Below are positions 1 through 9,400 of a stretch of DNA of 64,000 nt, in pieces. The notes under the pieces are model-generated. The model saw only the letters and a list, made by a program, of their open reading frames with translations. It did no database searches and had not been told where the DNA came from. A program made the translations under genes and the position numbers. Source of the DNA: an uncultured Saprospiraceae bacterium (GTDB lineage: Bacteria; Bacteroidota; Bacteroidia; Chitinophagales; Saprospiraceae); the NCBI GenBank assembly GCA_937951615.1, contig CALFBH010000014.1:62001-126000 (forward strand). The letters are read 5' to 3'. The stretch's first letter is position 1; each line of letters begins with the position of its first letter.

Positions 1-790
1 CCAATGCGCTTTCTTCTGATAATTCGGTAAACTGTGTCCGCATCACATCCCTGACCGTGCTTCCTTCAAGAGCGGCCTCTCGTTTGACCATTTTGTATTC
101 ACTACCAGCCGCTACAAATATAAAAAGACCAATCAAAATCAGAAAAGGACTATGTCCTGGGTATAGAAAATAAACAGCAATAAAACCGACCGCAAAGATC
201 TGCCCGATGAGTGAAGCAATGCGCGTGGCTTTTACCCGATTCATCGGAATTGCTAATAAGGCTCGCAGCACCCGCCCGCCATCCATCGGAAAAGCAGGAA
301 TGCAATTAAAAAGTACCAAAGTAATATTGATAAGCAATAAAAGCGGCAAAAAATTACTGGGATTGACAAGCAAGCCCTTTGTTTCATCCATGGCATTCAG
401 TGGCTCGATAAAACCATAAGGAGTCAGCCAGAAAAATAGTCCGAGGAGAGCGGCAATCACAACATTGACCATTGGTCCCATGATAGCTACGACCATTTCC
501 TGGGTAGGCTTTTTGGGCATACCTTGAAGCCTAGCCAGTCCGCCAATTGGCAGCAATGTGATGTCTTCTGTACCAATTCCATACCTTCTGGCAGCAAAAG
601 AATGTCCAAGCTCATGTAGCAATACGCAACTAAACAAGACCAAAATAAACCCAACCAGCCAAATCAAATCAATGGGGGACAGATTGTTTTGCCAACCTTC
701 ATATAAAAAGTAAAGAATAATCAAGAAAAACGACCAGTGTACATTGATTGGAATGCCACTGATTTTACCAAGTTTGATGGATTGTGTCAT
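1..790 (-). CDS. Site-2 protease family protein (M50), partial
   Basis: This is a membrane-embedded zinc metalloprotease. The reading frame starts at the ATG at 790 and is still open at the window edge, so about 263 residues are visible and the C-terminus is missing. The zinc motif HELGH lies at residues 59-63 in a hydrophobic segment, and the second ligand motif FPMDGGR (Asp170) lies in a later one. Hydrophobic stretches at about 42-58, 100-122, 148-165 and 195-230 fit four or more membrane helices. The visible end (GSTVRDVMRTQF) looks like the start of a CBS domain, which is typical of the SpoIVFB-like M50 subgroup. It lies 18 bp after the GNAT gene on the same strand, so the two are probably cotranscribed. 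The substrate is unknown. Confidence 0.9.
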   Translation of the reverse strand, partial: MTQSIKLGKISGIPINVHWSFFLIILYFLYEGWQNNLSPIDLIWLVGFILVLFSCVLLHELGHSFAARRYGIGTEDITLLPIGGLARLQGMPKKPTQEMVVAIMGPMVNVVIAALLGLFFWLTPYGFIEPLNAMDETKGLLVNPSNFLPLLLLINITLVLFNCIPAFPMDGGRVLRALLAIPMNRVKATRIASLIGQIFAVGFIAVYFLYPGHSPFLILIGLFIFVAAGSEYKMVKREAALEGSTVRDVMRTQFTELSEESAL

Positions 791-808
791 AATATTTTAA
801 ACAATCAA

Positions 809-1387
809 TCAGTCCCGATAGTTTTGATTGAGGAGTCCATAGCGATAATGGTCTTCCCATTTGCCATTGATTTTTAAGTAAGATTTGGAAAGCCCTTCTT
901 GTTCAAAACCTAGTTTTTCGACGACGCGCTGCGAGGCTATATTGTGAAGCATGATATGGGCTTCTACCCGATGCAGGTTCATTTCTTCAAAAAGATATTG
1001 TACCGTGTGTGCCAGAGCTTCTGTCATCAATCCTTTGCTGTTTTCGGAAGCCGCCATTTTATAGCCAATAAAGCAGGATTGTAAAACACCACGAACCAGA
1101 TTAGTGGCTGAAATATCGCCGATAATACGTTTTTTCTGGGTGTCATCGCTGTGGAAAATAAACAATTTGAGTCGTTGCCCTGTACGCATTTCTTCTATGT
1201 CCCGTTTGAGCCAAAGCCGATGAAATTCCTCTGAAAAATAATGGATATTATAGGCAGGCAACCAAGGGCGAAAAAAGTCCTTATTCTGCTCATGATAGTC
1301 CAAGACCATTGTCGAATATTTGGGTGTCAATGGGCACAATAACAAACGCTTGGTGTTTATCTCTAATGATGTAATCTTTCGTGTCAT
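809..1387 (-). CDS. GNAT family N-acetyltransferase (RimJ/RimL-like)
   Basis: This 192-residue cytoplasmic acetyltransferase has the RimJ/RimL layout. It opens with an ETKRLLL-type strand (here INTKRLLLCPL). A central strand pair, GDISATNLVRG and CFIGYKM, is followed by the acetyl-CoA loop region (ENSKGLMTEA) and helix. The C-terminal part has the family's N-x-A-S-x-R-V-x-E-K-L-G-F signature (NIASQRVVEKLGF). The family transfers acetyl groups to protein N-termini or small amines; the acceptor cannot be told here. It starts at the ATG at 1387 and sits directly upstream of the site-2 protease gene. The full length matches the family. Confidence 0.88.
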   Translation of the reverse strand: MTRKITSLEINTKRLLLCPLTPKYSTMVLDYHEQNKDFFRPWLPAYNIHYFSEEFHRLWLKRDIEEMRTGQRLKLFIFHSDDTQKKRIIGDISATNLVRGVLQSCFIGYKMAASENSKGLMTEALAHTVQYLFEEMNLHRVEAHIMLHNIASQRVVEKLGFEQEGLSKSYLKINGKWEDHYRYGLLNQNYRD

Positions 1388-1489
1388 TTATTCATTATGA
1401 CTAAGTAGTTCTTCCAGTTAATAATGTCGGGGAAATTAAATTTTATATCTTTTGAGTCAGGTTTTGGTGCAAATTGTTCTATTGCTATG

Positions 1490-1556
1490 ATTGTTAAATT
1501 GTTATCGTGATTTTTTGCGTAGCAAAAAACAATAACAATGAAGCAATTTTAACAAT
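1490..1556. repeat. Imperfect inverted repeat in intergenic region
   Basis: In the AT-rich gap 1388-1645 an imperfect inverted repeat is visible. ATTGTTAAATTG leads into TTTTTTGC on the left, and GCAAAAAAC leads to AATTTTAACAAT on the right, around a short GTA loop. It lies between the start of the GNAT gene and the stop of the ABC-F gene, both on the minus strand, so it may end ABC-F transcription. No gene is seen in this gap. Confidence 0.4.
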
Positions 1557-1645
1557 GAAACCATCCTAATCACCGGACAATATTAACTTGACTGACCACC
1601 TAGAGCGTATTTTAAACTTAGACTTAATCTTGAACTTAAACTTAT

Positions 1646-3526
1646 CTAGCTTTCCAGTTCTTCCGCCATTTCCATCCACTCTTCTTCTTTTATGTCAATT
1701 TGTTTTTTGATGTCGTCGAGTTCTTTGGCGAGGGCGGGAATGTCGTTTGGGTCGAGATTGGGATCGCTGAACTTAGCATTTAAATCAGTTTTTTGACTTT
1801 CCAGTTTTTTAATCTGGCCTTCTAATTTATTGAGTGCTTTGCGTTCTTCTCGGCTGATTCTTCTTTCGCCTTCTTCTGCTGGCTTTGGAGCTTCGACTTT
1901 CTTTTTCTGCTTTTCTGGTTTTGGAGCATTCAATTCTTCCGCTTCTTTGCGATCCCGATAATCGGAATAATTGCCAGGGAAATCCCGAATCAATCCATCG
2001 CCTTCAAAGGCAAAAACATGCTCAACCAGTTTGTCCATAAAATAACGGTCGTGCGATACAATGACCAGACAGCCTTTAAAATCTATTAAAAATTCTTCCA
2101 GTACATTCAGCGTCAGGATGTCGAGATCATTGGTCGGCTCATCCAGGATAAGGAAATTCGGATTTTTCATTAGAATGGTCAGCAGATATAATCGCCGCCG
2201 CTCACCACCACTCAGTTTGTGTACAAAAGTGTAATGTTGTTCTTTTGGAAACAGAAAATGCTCTAAAAGCATCGTTGCTGTCAGGTTGCGACCTTTACCT
2301 TCTAAGGGAATATACTCTGCAATATCTCTCACCACATCTATGATGCGTTTCTGCTCATTGAGTTGGATGCCGTCTTGCGAATAATAACCAAACTGCACCG
2401 TCTCGCCTTTCACGACTTTTCCGCCATCTGGTTTTTCCAATTGTAAAAATAGATTGAGCAGCGTCGATTTGCCTGCCCCATTTTTACCAACGATCCCGAC
2501 TTTATCGCTTTTTTTGAATTTATAATCAAATTTTTCAATCAATTTCAAATCATCATAACCCTTCGATACATTATGCAGTTCCAGAATCTTGCTCCCCATG
2601 CGGGTCGTTTTGATTTCCATTTGCAGCCGTTCGTCCTTGATGTTTTTATTGGCTTTGGATTCCAGGTTATAAAAGGCATCGATACGTGCTTTGCCCTTTG
2701 TGCCACGCGCTTTGGGTTGCTTGCGCATCCAGTCCAGCTCGCCGCGCATAAGGCTACGCGCACGGGTGACTTCGCGTACCTGATGTTCTCGTCTTTCCTG
2801 TTTTTTGATTAAAAAATGAGAATAATTTCCGCGATAGCGATATAGCTTGCCTTCGTCCAGTTCGATGATTGTATTACAAACCCGTTCCAGAAAATAACGA
2901 TCGTGGGTGACCATCAATAAGGTCAGTTTCGATTTATCCAAATACTTTTCCAGCCATTCAATCATTTCCAGATCCAGGTGATTGGTCGGCTCATCCATAA
3001 TCAGGAAATCTGGCTCATCAATCAGTATGCGTGCCAGGGCTACCCGCTTTTGCTGTCCACCAGAGAGGGTAGAAATCTGTTGTTCAAGATTCGCAATATT
3101 GAGTTTGGAAAGAATTTGCTTGATTTGTGCGTCGTAGTCCCAAGCTTTCAGTTCGTCCATTTTTTCCAGCGCAGCTTGCAGGGCTTCTGGCTGGTCGGGC
3201 TGTAGCATACACAATTCATAATTGCGTACAGCATTCAGGGCTGGATTATCTGTATCTAGGATAGTTTCGATGACAGAGAGGTTGCCATCTAGCTTAGGCG
3301 ACTGATCGAGATAGCCAAGTTTTAATCCTTTATACAATTGAAGTTTGGGATGTTCCCCTTCAGGTGCTTCTTCGCCTATAATGATTTTCAGCAAAGTAGA
3401 TTTACCTGTTCCATTTCGAGCAACAAATGCTACTTTTTGACCTTGTTCGATATGAAAAGACAAATTTTCAAAAAGAATATTTTCGCCAAAGGATTTGCTG
3501 ACGTTTTCTATCGTAAGATAATTCAT
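1646..3526 (-). CDS. ABC-F family ATP-binding protein (Uup-like)
   Basis: This is a 626-residue soluble ABC-F protein with two nucleotide-binding domains and no membrane domain. Domain 1 has Walker A at residues 36-44 (ARNGTGKST, with Ala where Gly is usual), signature LSGGQ at 154-158 and Walker B LIMDEP at 175-180. The P-site linker spans about 235-310. Domain 2 has Walker A GKNGAGKST at 347-355, signature LSGGE at 438-442 and Walker B LILDEP at 459-464. A charged, Lys/Glu-rich tail at about 525-626 is predicted coiled coil, as in Uup. Family members act on the ribosome or in DNA metabolism; the Uup-type tail makes DNA or ribosome binding plausible. Confidence 0.93.
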   Translation of the reverse strand: MNYLTIENVSKSFGENILFENLSFHIEQGQKVAFVARNGTGKSTLLKIIIGEEAPEGEHPKLQLYKGLKLGYLDQSPKLDGNLSVIETILDTDNPALNAVRNYELCMLQPDQPEALQAALEKMDELKAWDYDAQIKQILSKLNIANLEQQISTLSGGQQKRVALARILIDEPDFLIMDEPTNHLDLEMIEWLEKYLDKSKLTLLMVTHDRYFLERVCNTIIELDEGKLYRYRGNYSHFLIKKQERREHQVREVTRARSLMRGELDWMRKQPKARGTKGKARIDAFYNLESKANKNIKDERLQMEIKTTRMGSKILELHNVSKGYDDLKLIEKFDYKFKKSDKVGIVGKNGAGKSTLLNLFLQLEKPDGGKVVKGETVQFGYYSQDGIQLNEQKRIIDVVRDIAEYIPLEGKGRNLTATMLLEHFLFPKEQHYTFVHKLSGGERRRLYLLTILMKNPNFLILDEPTNDLDILTLNVLEEFLIDFKGCLVIVSHDRYFMDKLVEHVFAFEGDGLIRDFPGNYSDYRDRKEAEELNAPKPEKQKKKVEAPKPAEEGERRISREERKALNKLEGQIKKLESQKTDLNAKFSDPNLDPNDIPALAKELDDIKKQIDIKEEEWMEMAEELES

Positions 3527-3622
3527 CGTAGTGTAGTAACTGGTAATTGGTGACTGGTAAATTGGTGCGGCAGGCTACAAACCTGCCGCTTTTTGCGAAA
3601 CAAATCTTGTGTTTGAATTTGG

Positions 3623-3708
3623 GTGCATTTCATTTTTTCGTTTTCCCCACACGCCGCCTCTGACTCCTAAAGAAAAATCAGCCCACATTGCGAAAAAATG
3701 AAATACAC
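3623..3708. repeat. Inverted repeat downstream of small lipoprotein gene
   Basis: The left arm GTGCATTTCATTTTTTCG (3623-3640) is matched at 17 of 18 positions by the inverted right arm (3691-3708). The arms enclose about 50 nt. The structure lies just past the stop of the minus-strand lipoprotein gene. A second, smaller hairpin (GCGGCAGG / CCTGCCGC, about 3567-3590) followed by TTTTTGCGAAA belongs to the GCGAAA-containing REP-like family seen again at 12.5 and 48.7 kb. Confidence 0.5.
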
Positions 3709-3730
3709 CTTTGAATTTGTATTTCTCTAT

Positions 3731-4237
3731 CTATTCATCACAAAAGACCGGACCAGGCGTGCTTACGGCATCATATTCGCCACCGGTATCGCCATTATCA
3801 GGCACAAACTGGCTGGCGAAAAAACAACTTCCACCTTCTTCCAAACAAGCATTTGCTGGGTCAGGAATAGAACAAACTTGTCCGCGATAAGTGAAAAAAT
3901 CGCCTTTATCAGTCGTGATGTCCAGTACATAACCATAGATACCCTGGTCGATAGCACCGCCGTCCACACGTCCATCCCAACCTTGGTTGGTGGCTTCAAA
4001 AACAGTTCCGTCATCTGTGACGACTTTCAGTGTATATTCGACGACACCAAACTGAATTGGTTCGAAAACATCGTCTTTGAAATCGCCGTCAGGCGTAAAA
4101 GCATTGGGCATAGTAACAAAGCCGCCGAAAAAGAATTCAAAGAGTCCGGATTCAGCGCAGCAATTGCGTTCGTAAATGGCTTTTTTGCAACCTGTGAAAG
4201 CGATGACGAGGGTCAATAAGAACAAAAGTTTTTTCAT
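3731..4237 (-). CDS. Small lipoprotein with gliding-motility-type C-terminal-like module
   Basis: The frame is open to 4300, but the ATG at 4237 gives a standard lipoprotein start (MKKLLFLLTLVIAFTGC, lipobox FTGC, Cys17) and a 168-residue product. The mature part has PNAFTPDGDFKDDVFEP followed by a segment with G-W-D-G-R and G-I-Y-G-Y-V-L-D-I. This resembles the 'gliding motility-associated C-terminal' (CHU_C, T9SS type B) fold, where PN-F-TP-gDG-ND-F-P and G-W-D-G precede G-x-Y-x-Y. Normally that module is the last 80-90 residues of a long protein; here it is nearly the whole protein and is followed by a Cys-containing tail. Function unknown; probably outer-membrane attached. Confidence 0.65.
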   Translation of the reverse strand: MKKLLFLLTLVIAFTGCKKAIYERNCCAESGLFEFFFGGFVTMPNAFTPDGDFKDDVFEPIQFGVVEYTLKVVTDDGTVFEATNQGWDGRVDGGAIDQGIYGYVLDITTDKGDFFTYRGQVCSIPDPANACLEEGGSCFFASQFVPDNGDTGGEYDAVSTPGPVFCDE

Positions 4238-4599
4238 ATTCAAAGTTTTGTTGGTTTGTTGAAATATCCAATTGTACGCAAAATTCATGCTACTTTGCAC
4301 ATAATTGAAAGTCTTTTACCTGAACGTTGTATTGTGCTGTTTCGTTGAACACAATAGTACGTTATTTTTTTCTTGTTGCCTAAAATTTTGGGCTTTGCCT
4401 TTCAGTTGCCTCACCTAGCCTCTCCATCCTTCGGCGGAGAGGGACTTCGCCTGCGGCTGTCCTGCTGCGCGGACAACCTGGACTTTTTTGAGTTTGAGTT
4501 TCAGTAGCAGTTTCAGTGACAATCAACCCAATAACCCAATACCCCGTACAAGTCGTGCTAGTTTTGGAATTTGGATTTTTTCATTTTGGAATTTTATAA
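4238..4599. other. Intergenic region with dispersed repeat
   Basis: No gene is seen. Positions about 4404-4478 carry a copy of a dispersed repeat that contains GCCTCACCTAGCCTCTCCA, TCCTTCGGCGGAGAGGGACT and CGCCTGCGGCTGTC. Related copies lie at about 23884-23964 (inverted) and 40122-40255 (double, inverted halves). Around 4560-4590 there is a run built from the word TTGGAATTTGGATTTT, which also recurs between other genes. Confidence 0.6.
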
Positions 4600-6039
4600 C
4601 TACAGTTCATTGATTTTCTCTAGCAACCATCTTTTATCACTATTCACTTCTTGTTGTTCTAGTTTTTCTTTTAGGCTGATTAGCGTCATTTTAGTTGCAC
4701 GATGCTGGATACGATACAGGTTGATGAGGATGCGGATGAAGTTTTTGTAGCTCAGTCTGGCCCTACCGGTCAGTGATTTATGGTTTTTAAAATAGCTTTC
4801 GGCAGTACGAAAAGCCTGTACGGTAGGTTCACTATATTCCTTTCCGCTTTCGTAAAGACATTTAAGTGTCAATACACGAACATTGATATCATAAGCAGTA
4901 TTGACGGGTTTTGTTTGAATAAATTGCTCATGTGCCTGTTCATAATCTTTTTGGTGGAAGGCAATTAGTCCCATATTAAAATTGTACACACTCTCCCGTA
5001 CAGGGCGACTGATGAATGAATAGTATTGCTCAAGTAGTTGTATTGCCAAATCAAACGCGCCTACCCTGCAGCCACTAATTATCATATTTCTGAGCGTATC
5101 TATCGGTACAAAACCATCTTCTATAATCAATTCTTTCTCATCCATAATTTGATATAACTCAAACATGTTTTTAAAATAGAGGGACTGTCCCGTTCTGATT
5201 TGATACATGCAATAATTAATTGCGCTGGTATAAAAAGGCTTCAGTAAGCGAACGGGTATGACCTCATTATAGCGATTCAATAATTCCAACAAACGGATAT
5301 AAATTGCATCACCAGGCTGGTCAAATAATTCAATATTAGCAAGATAAAGCTGTACCAGCGGATGCTTCGCATAAACAACATTTTCCAATAATAAATCAGT
5401 CATTTTTACCGCATCCAAATCGTACTTCCCAGCAGAAACTCGTTTTAGGGAGAGCGTGGTCAGGTGATGTTTTAGTTTGCTCAGCAAATAATACAAGTCA
5501 AGATGATAATTTAAATCCTCAAGGTTATCTTCTTCCAGCAACTTTCCATTCTGGTGTAAATAATCTATTCGTCCCTCTTCTATTTTGTATCGCTGTGCAT
5601 AATAGGCGGTATCTTTTGCGGCTTTATCTTCCAGTTGTTTTTTGTCTCTCTTAGCGTGCCGACTGAACAAGCTGTACTGCTTGCGTTCCAGCAGCTTGGG
5701 GTACAAAAAAATATATTTACAGCGGTCATCTTCCTTTTCTGCTTCCAGCATCAGGAATTGTTCTGCTAATGTCTTTAGTGCATTGATTTTGCTCTGTAAA
5801 GTATTGCGCTGCTTTTTAGTTAAGCCTTCATCGGCAACTGCTGTGTCAGGAAATATCTTTTGGTACAACATCGTCTTCACCTGCTCGTTGTATGTCTTTT
5901 TGCCCAATACCGATTTCCACAACACCTCAAATAAAGTAGTCACTCCTGCATCCGTATTAAAATACCGGCAATGGACTACATGACTGAAATCCTGTAATTC
6001 TTTTTCAGAAAAAGTATTCAATAAGTCAATACAAAGCAT
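4600..6039 (-). CDS. Helical protein of unknown function, family copy 1 (divergent from M4 protease)
   Basis: I do not recognise this 479-residue family. It has no signal peptide or membrane segment and looks entirely alpha-helical, with TPR-like helix pairs in the C-terminal half (for example NMGLIAFHQKDYEQAHEQF). It is one of four paralogs in the window. All share an N-terminal S-x-x-E-hydrophobic...YFNTD region and a helical core; copies 1-3 share the C-terminal NFIRILINLYRIQHRA-type motif most closely. The last 50 residues are almost identical to copy 2. It starts at the ATG at 6039, 429 bp from the start of the oppositely oriented secreted M4 protease. Each other copy is likewise divergent from a secreted GCX-domain gene, so it may be a cytoplasmic regulator or chaperone of its partner; that is inference. 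Confidence 0.75.
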   Translation of the reverse strand: MLCIDLLNTFSEKELQDFSHVVHCRYFNTDAGVTTLFEVLWKSVLGKKTYNEQVKTMLYQKIFPDTAVADEGLTKKQRNTLQSKINALKTLAEQFLMLEAEKEDDRCKYIFLYPKLLERKQYSLFSRHAKRDKKQLEDKAAKDTAYYAQRYKIEEGRIDYLHQNGKLLEEDNLEDLNYHLDLYYLLSKLKHHLTTLSLKRVSAGKYDLDAVKMTDLLLENVVYAKHPLVQLYLANIELFDQPGDAIYIRLLELLNRYNEVIPVRLLKPFYTSAINYCMYQIRTGQSLYFKNMFELYQIMDEKELIIEDGFVPIDTLRNMIISGCRVGAFDLAIQLLEQYYSFISRPVRESVYNFNMGLIAFHQKDYEQAHEQFIQTKPVNTAYDINVRVLTLKCLYESGKEYSEPTVQAFRTAESYFKNHKSLTGRARLSYKNFIRILINLYRIQHRATKMTLISLKEKLEQQEVNSDKRWLLEKINEL

Positions 6040-6468
6040 CTTTTTTATTTATCAGCCCCACCGTACCGACGACTTCAGCCGTCGCGGGATAATGATTCTA
6101 AACCAAAGTCCTGAAAGGACGATGTCCCTCGCTGATATATTTCGCTCTTTCAGAGCTTGAATCAAATTTATAAAATAGGTCGCAACTCTTTCCTGTGATT
6201 TTGAACACCTTATTCTTTCGGGACTTGTAAATTCAAAGTCCAAACTAAAAATCTATAACATTATAATCTTTTTATAAATCAAAATAAAACAATAATAGAC
6301 TGATTAAAAGTTACTTACAAATATTTTTTAACATAAAAAACAATCTTAAAACTACAAAATTATGTAAAATAATCCAAATATTGTCCCATAACTTTGTCCT
6401 GTGCTTATCATACTTTTTTTTACGACGGCTAAAGTCGTCGGTACGTTTCAACTAAAAACAATAAAAAA
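6040..6468. other. Divergent intergenic region bounded by inverted REP-like palindromes
   Basis: This 429-bp region separates two divergent genes and must hold both promoters. It is bracketed by two copies of the same REP-like palindrome in opposite orientation (6063-6084 and 6423-6444), which agree at 21 of 22 positions when one is inverted. The left third also has a repeat-like stretch (TCCTGAAAGGACGATGT) that produces a spurious 63-residue frame at 6052-6243. The centre (6245-6380) is very AT-rich. No gene is seen. Confidence 0.6.
6389..6396 (+). promoter_or_regulatory. Candidate Bacteroidota -7 box (TAACTTTG)
   Basis: TAACTTTG matches the Bacteroidota -7 consensus TAnnTTTG and lies 73 bp upstream of the M4 protease ATG. 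No clear TTTG -33 box sits at the expected distance, so this is a weak call. Confidence 0.3.
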
Positions 6469-9400
6469 ATGAAAACCTTTATCCAAATCTTAGCCTGTAG
6501 CCTCATGTTCGTGCAACTGTATGCACAACAAAGCCCGAATCAAGCGGATGCTCAACAAAAAGTAAGTACCGACTGGATAACTTTCAAAGCAGCAGAACAA
6601 ATCCCTGCTCAACAATTAGCGCAAAGCAAAACAAGTCTGCAATTAGAAGTCAATAACGATTTAGAACTCCTGAAAACCAATGACGACCAGCTCGGTTTCC
6701 GCCATTATCGTTATCAACAGACCTATAAAGGCATTCCCGTAGAAGGCGCGATATACCTGATGCACGAAAAAAACAATCAGGTAAAACATGCCAATGGCAA
6801 GCTCGTTCATGACCTCAACCTGAACACGATGCCCAGCATCAGCGAAACCGCTGCCTTGCAGTCTGCTTTAAAGTACACCAATGCGACGGAGTATGCCTGG
6901 CAGGATTTAAATCACGAAAGCATTTTGAAGCAAGTCAAAGGTAATCCTTCTGCTACTTTCTACCCCTCTGGGGAATTGGTGATTATGGACGGCCAATTTA
7001 GCCGAAAGGCAGAAGATTACCGACTGGCTTATAAGTTTGACGTATATGCTACCATTCCCTTGAGTCGTGAAGCAGTATATATAGATGCTATGAATGGTAC
7101 GATTCTGAAAACGATGGAGTTGATTCATAACTGTATCAACCTACCAGCCTCCGGACTCACCAGATACTCCGGCACACAAGATTTTACGACCTGTCAGATA
7201 GGCGCGATGTACACACTCCGAAACACCAAAGGTGGTGGCATGCAGGTATTCAGTTCAGCTGGAACATATAGTACTGTACAGAATGCAGTAATAGATTTTG
7301 ACGGTTTCTTTGAGGAAGACCGGATAGCCAATGAAGTACATTGGGCAACCGAAAAAACCTATGACTATTTCCTTGATGTACACAGCAGAAACAGCATTGA
7401 TGGAAACGGCATGCCCCTATACAGTTGGGTGCATTACGGACAAGGCTATAATAATGCCTTTTGGTCGCCTGGTATTGGCATGGTTTACGGAGATGGTGAT
7501 GGGGTCACTTTCAGCCCTCTTTCTTCTCCTGATGTCGTGGGACATGAGATTGCACATGGTCTGACAAATTATTCTGCGGGACTAGAATACAGCTATGAAT
7601 CCGGCGCACTCAATGAGTCTTTCTCTGACATCTTTGGTGAGATAGTCGAAAACTATATGAGTGGCACAAATGACTGGCTGATGGGAGGCGACTTCACCAT
7701 AGCAGCCGGAAAAAACACCCTTCGCAATCTGAGTAACCCTAATGCTTCAGACGCCATCACGCAGCAGCCAGACACTTATTTTGGTGATTACTGGCAAACA
7801 GAGGGCTGGGATAATGGTGGCGTACATACGAATAGCGGTGCACAGAATTATTGGTTTTATCTGCTTTCAGAAGGAGGTAGTGGTGCAAATGATAATGGTG
7901 ATGCCTATGTCGTAAGTGGTATCGGTATGGATAAGGCGGCCGCTATTACTTATCGTAACCTTACGGAATATCTTACTCCTAATTCACAATATGTAGATGC
8001 ACGGGCAGGGGCGATACAGGCGGCTGTTGATTTGTATGGGGCTGGTTCTGATGAAGTGTTGCAGACGGAAGCGGCTTGGTGTGCTGTGGGAGTGGGGACT
8101 TGCACAGTACCTACCACTTGCCGATATAGTGACTCGCTGGCTTTGGTGGCTTTATCTAATGGCACAAATTGGGACTTAAACCAGCCAATGAATACCTGGT
8201 ATGGAGTTAGTTTGAATCAAACAGGGTGTGTCGATACATTGGATTTAGCTGGTCTATCATCTGTAAACAACCTTTCTCCTGAAATTGGTAATTTAAGTAG
8301 TTTGATATATTTGGATTTGAGCTTAAATGCACTTGGTAACACTCCCATTCCTCCCGAGATTGGTAATCTAATTAATTTGACCTATTTAAATTTGAGCTTA
8401 AATGCCTTTAACAGTATTCCCCCAGAACTTGGTAATTTAACTAATTTGACCTATTTGGATTTGAGCTTAAATACTAATCTTAGTGGTAACATTCCCCCAG
8501 AACTTGGTAATTTAGCTAATTTGACGCATTTGGATTTGCTCGCAAATACACTTAGTGGAAGTATTCCTTCAGAACTTGGTAATTTAAACAATCTGACCTA
8601 TTTGGATTTGAGCCAGAACAACCTTAGTGGCTGTTATGATTCCAATTTAATGACGCTTTGCAACCAGTTAAGTACATACGCTAATATCAGCTATGGCAAT
8701 AACTTCGATGCCCCCTGGGAAGACTTCTGCAATAATGGAGCAGGTAGTTGCCCACCTGCCACCTGCCGATACACCGACTCGCTGGCTCTCGTGGCTTTAT
8801 CTAATGGCACAACTTGGGATTTAGACCAGCCGATGAATACCTGGTATGGAGTTAGTTTGAATCAAACAGGGTGTGTCGATACATTGGATTTAGCTGGTCT
8901 ATCATCTGTAAATAACCTTCCTCCTGAAATTGGTAATTTAAGTAGTTTGATATATTTGGATTTGAGCTTAAATGCACTTGGTAACACTCCCATTCCTCCC
9001 GAGATTGGTAATCTAATTAATTTGACCTATTTAAATTTGAGCTTAAATACATTTAACAGTATTCCCCCGGAACTTGGTAATTTAACTAATTTGACGCATT
9101 TGGATTTGAGCTTAAATGTTGGTCTTAGTGGCGGTATTCCTCCAGAACTTGGCAATTTGAGTAATTTAACTCATTTGGATTTGACTGGGAATGAGACCCT
9201 TGGCGGTAGCATCCCCTCGGAACTTGGTAATTTAACTAATTTGACAACTTTGGCTTTGACCCAGAGTGACCTTAGTGGCAGTATTCCTCCAGAACTTGGT
9301 AATCTAAACAATTTGGTATATCTGGGACTAGGATATAATCAACTCAGCGGCTGTTACGACTCCAATTTACTAAATCTTTGCAGTCAGCTAAATAGCAATA

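Noticed and set aside
2573-2812. Plus-strand frames inside the ABC-F gene and similar antisense frames in other large genes
   Set aside because: They overlap strongly supported genes and show antisense codon patterns without motifs.
6052-6243. 63-residue open frame upstream of helical copy 1
   Set aside because: It translates a REP-like palindrome and a TCCTGAAAGGACG repeat; it lacks protein-like features and lies in a promoter region.
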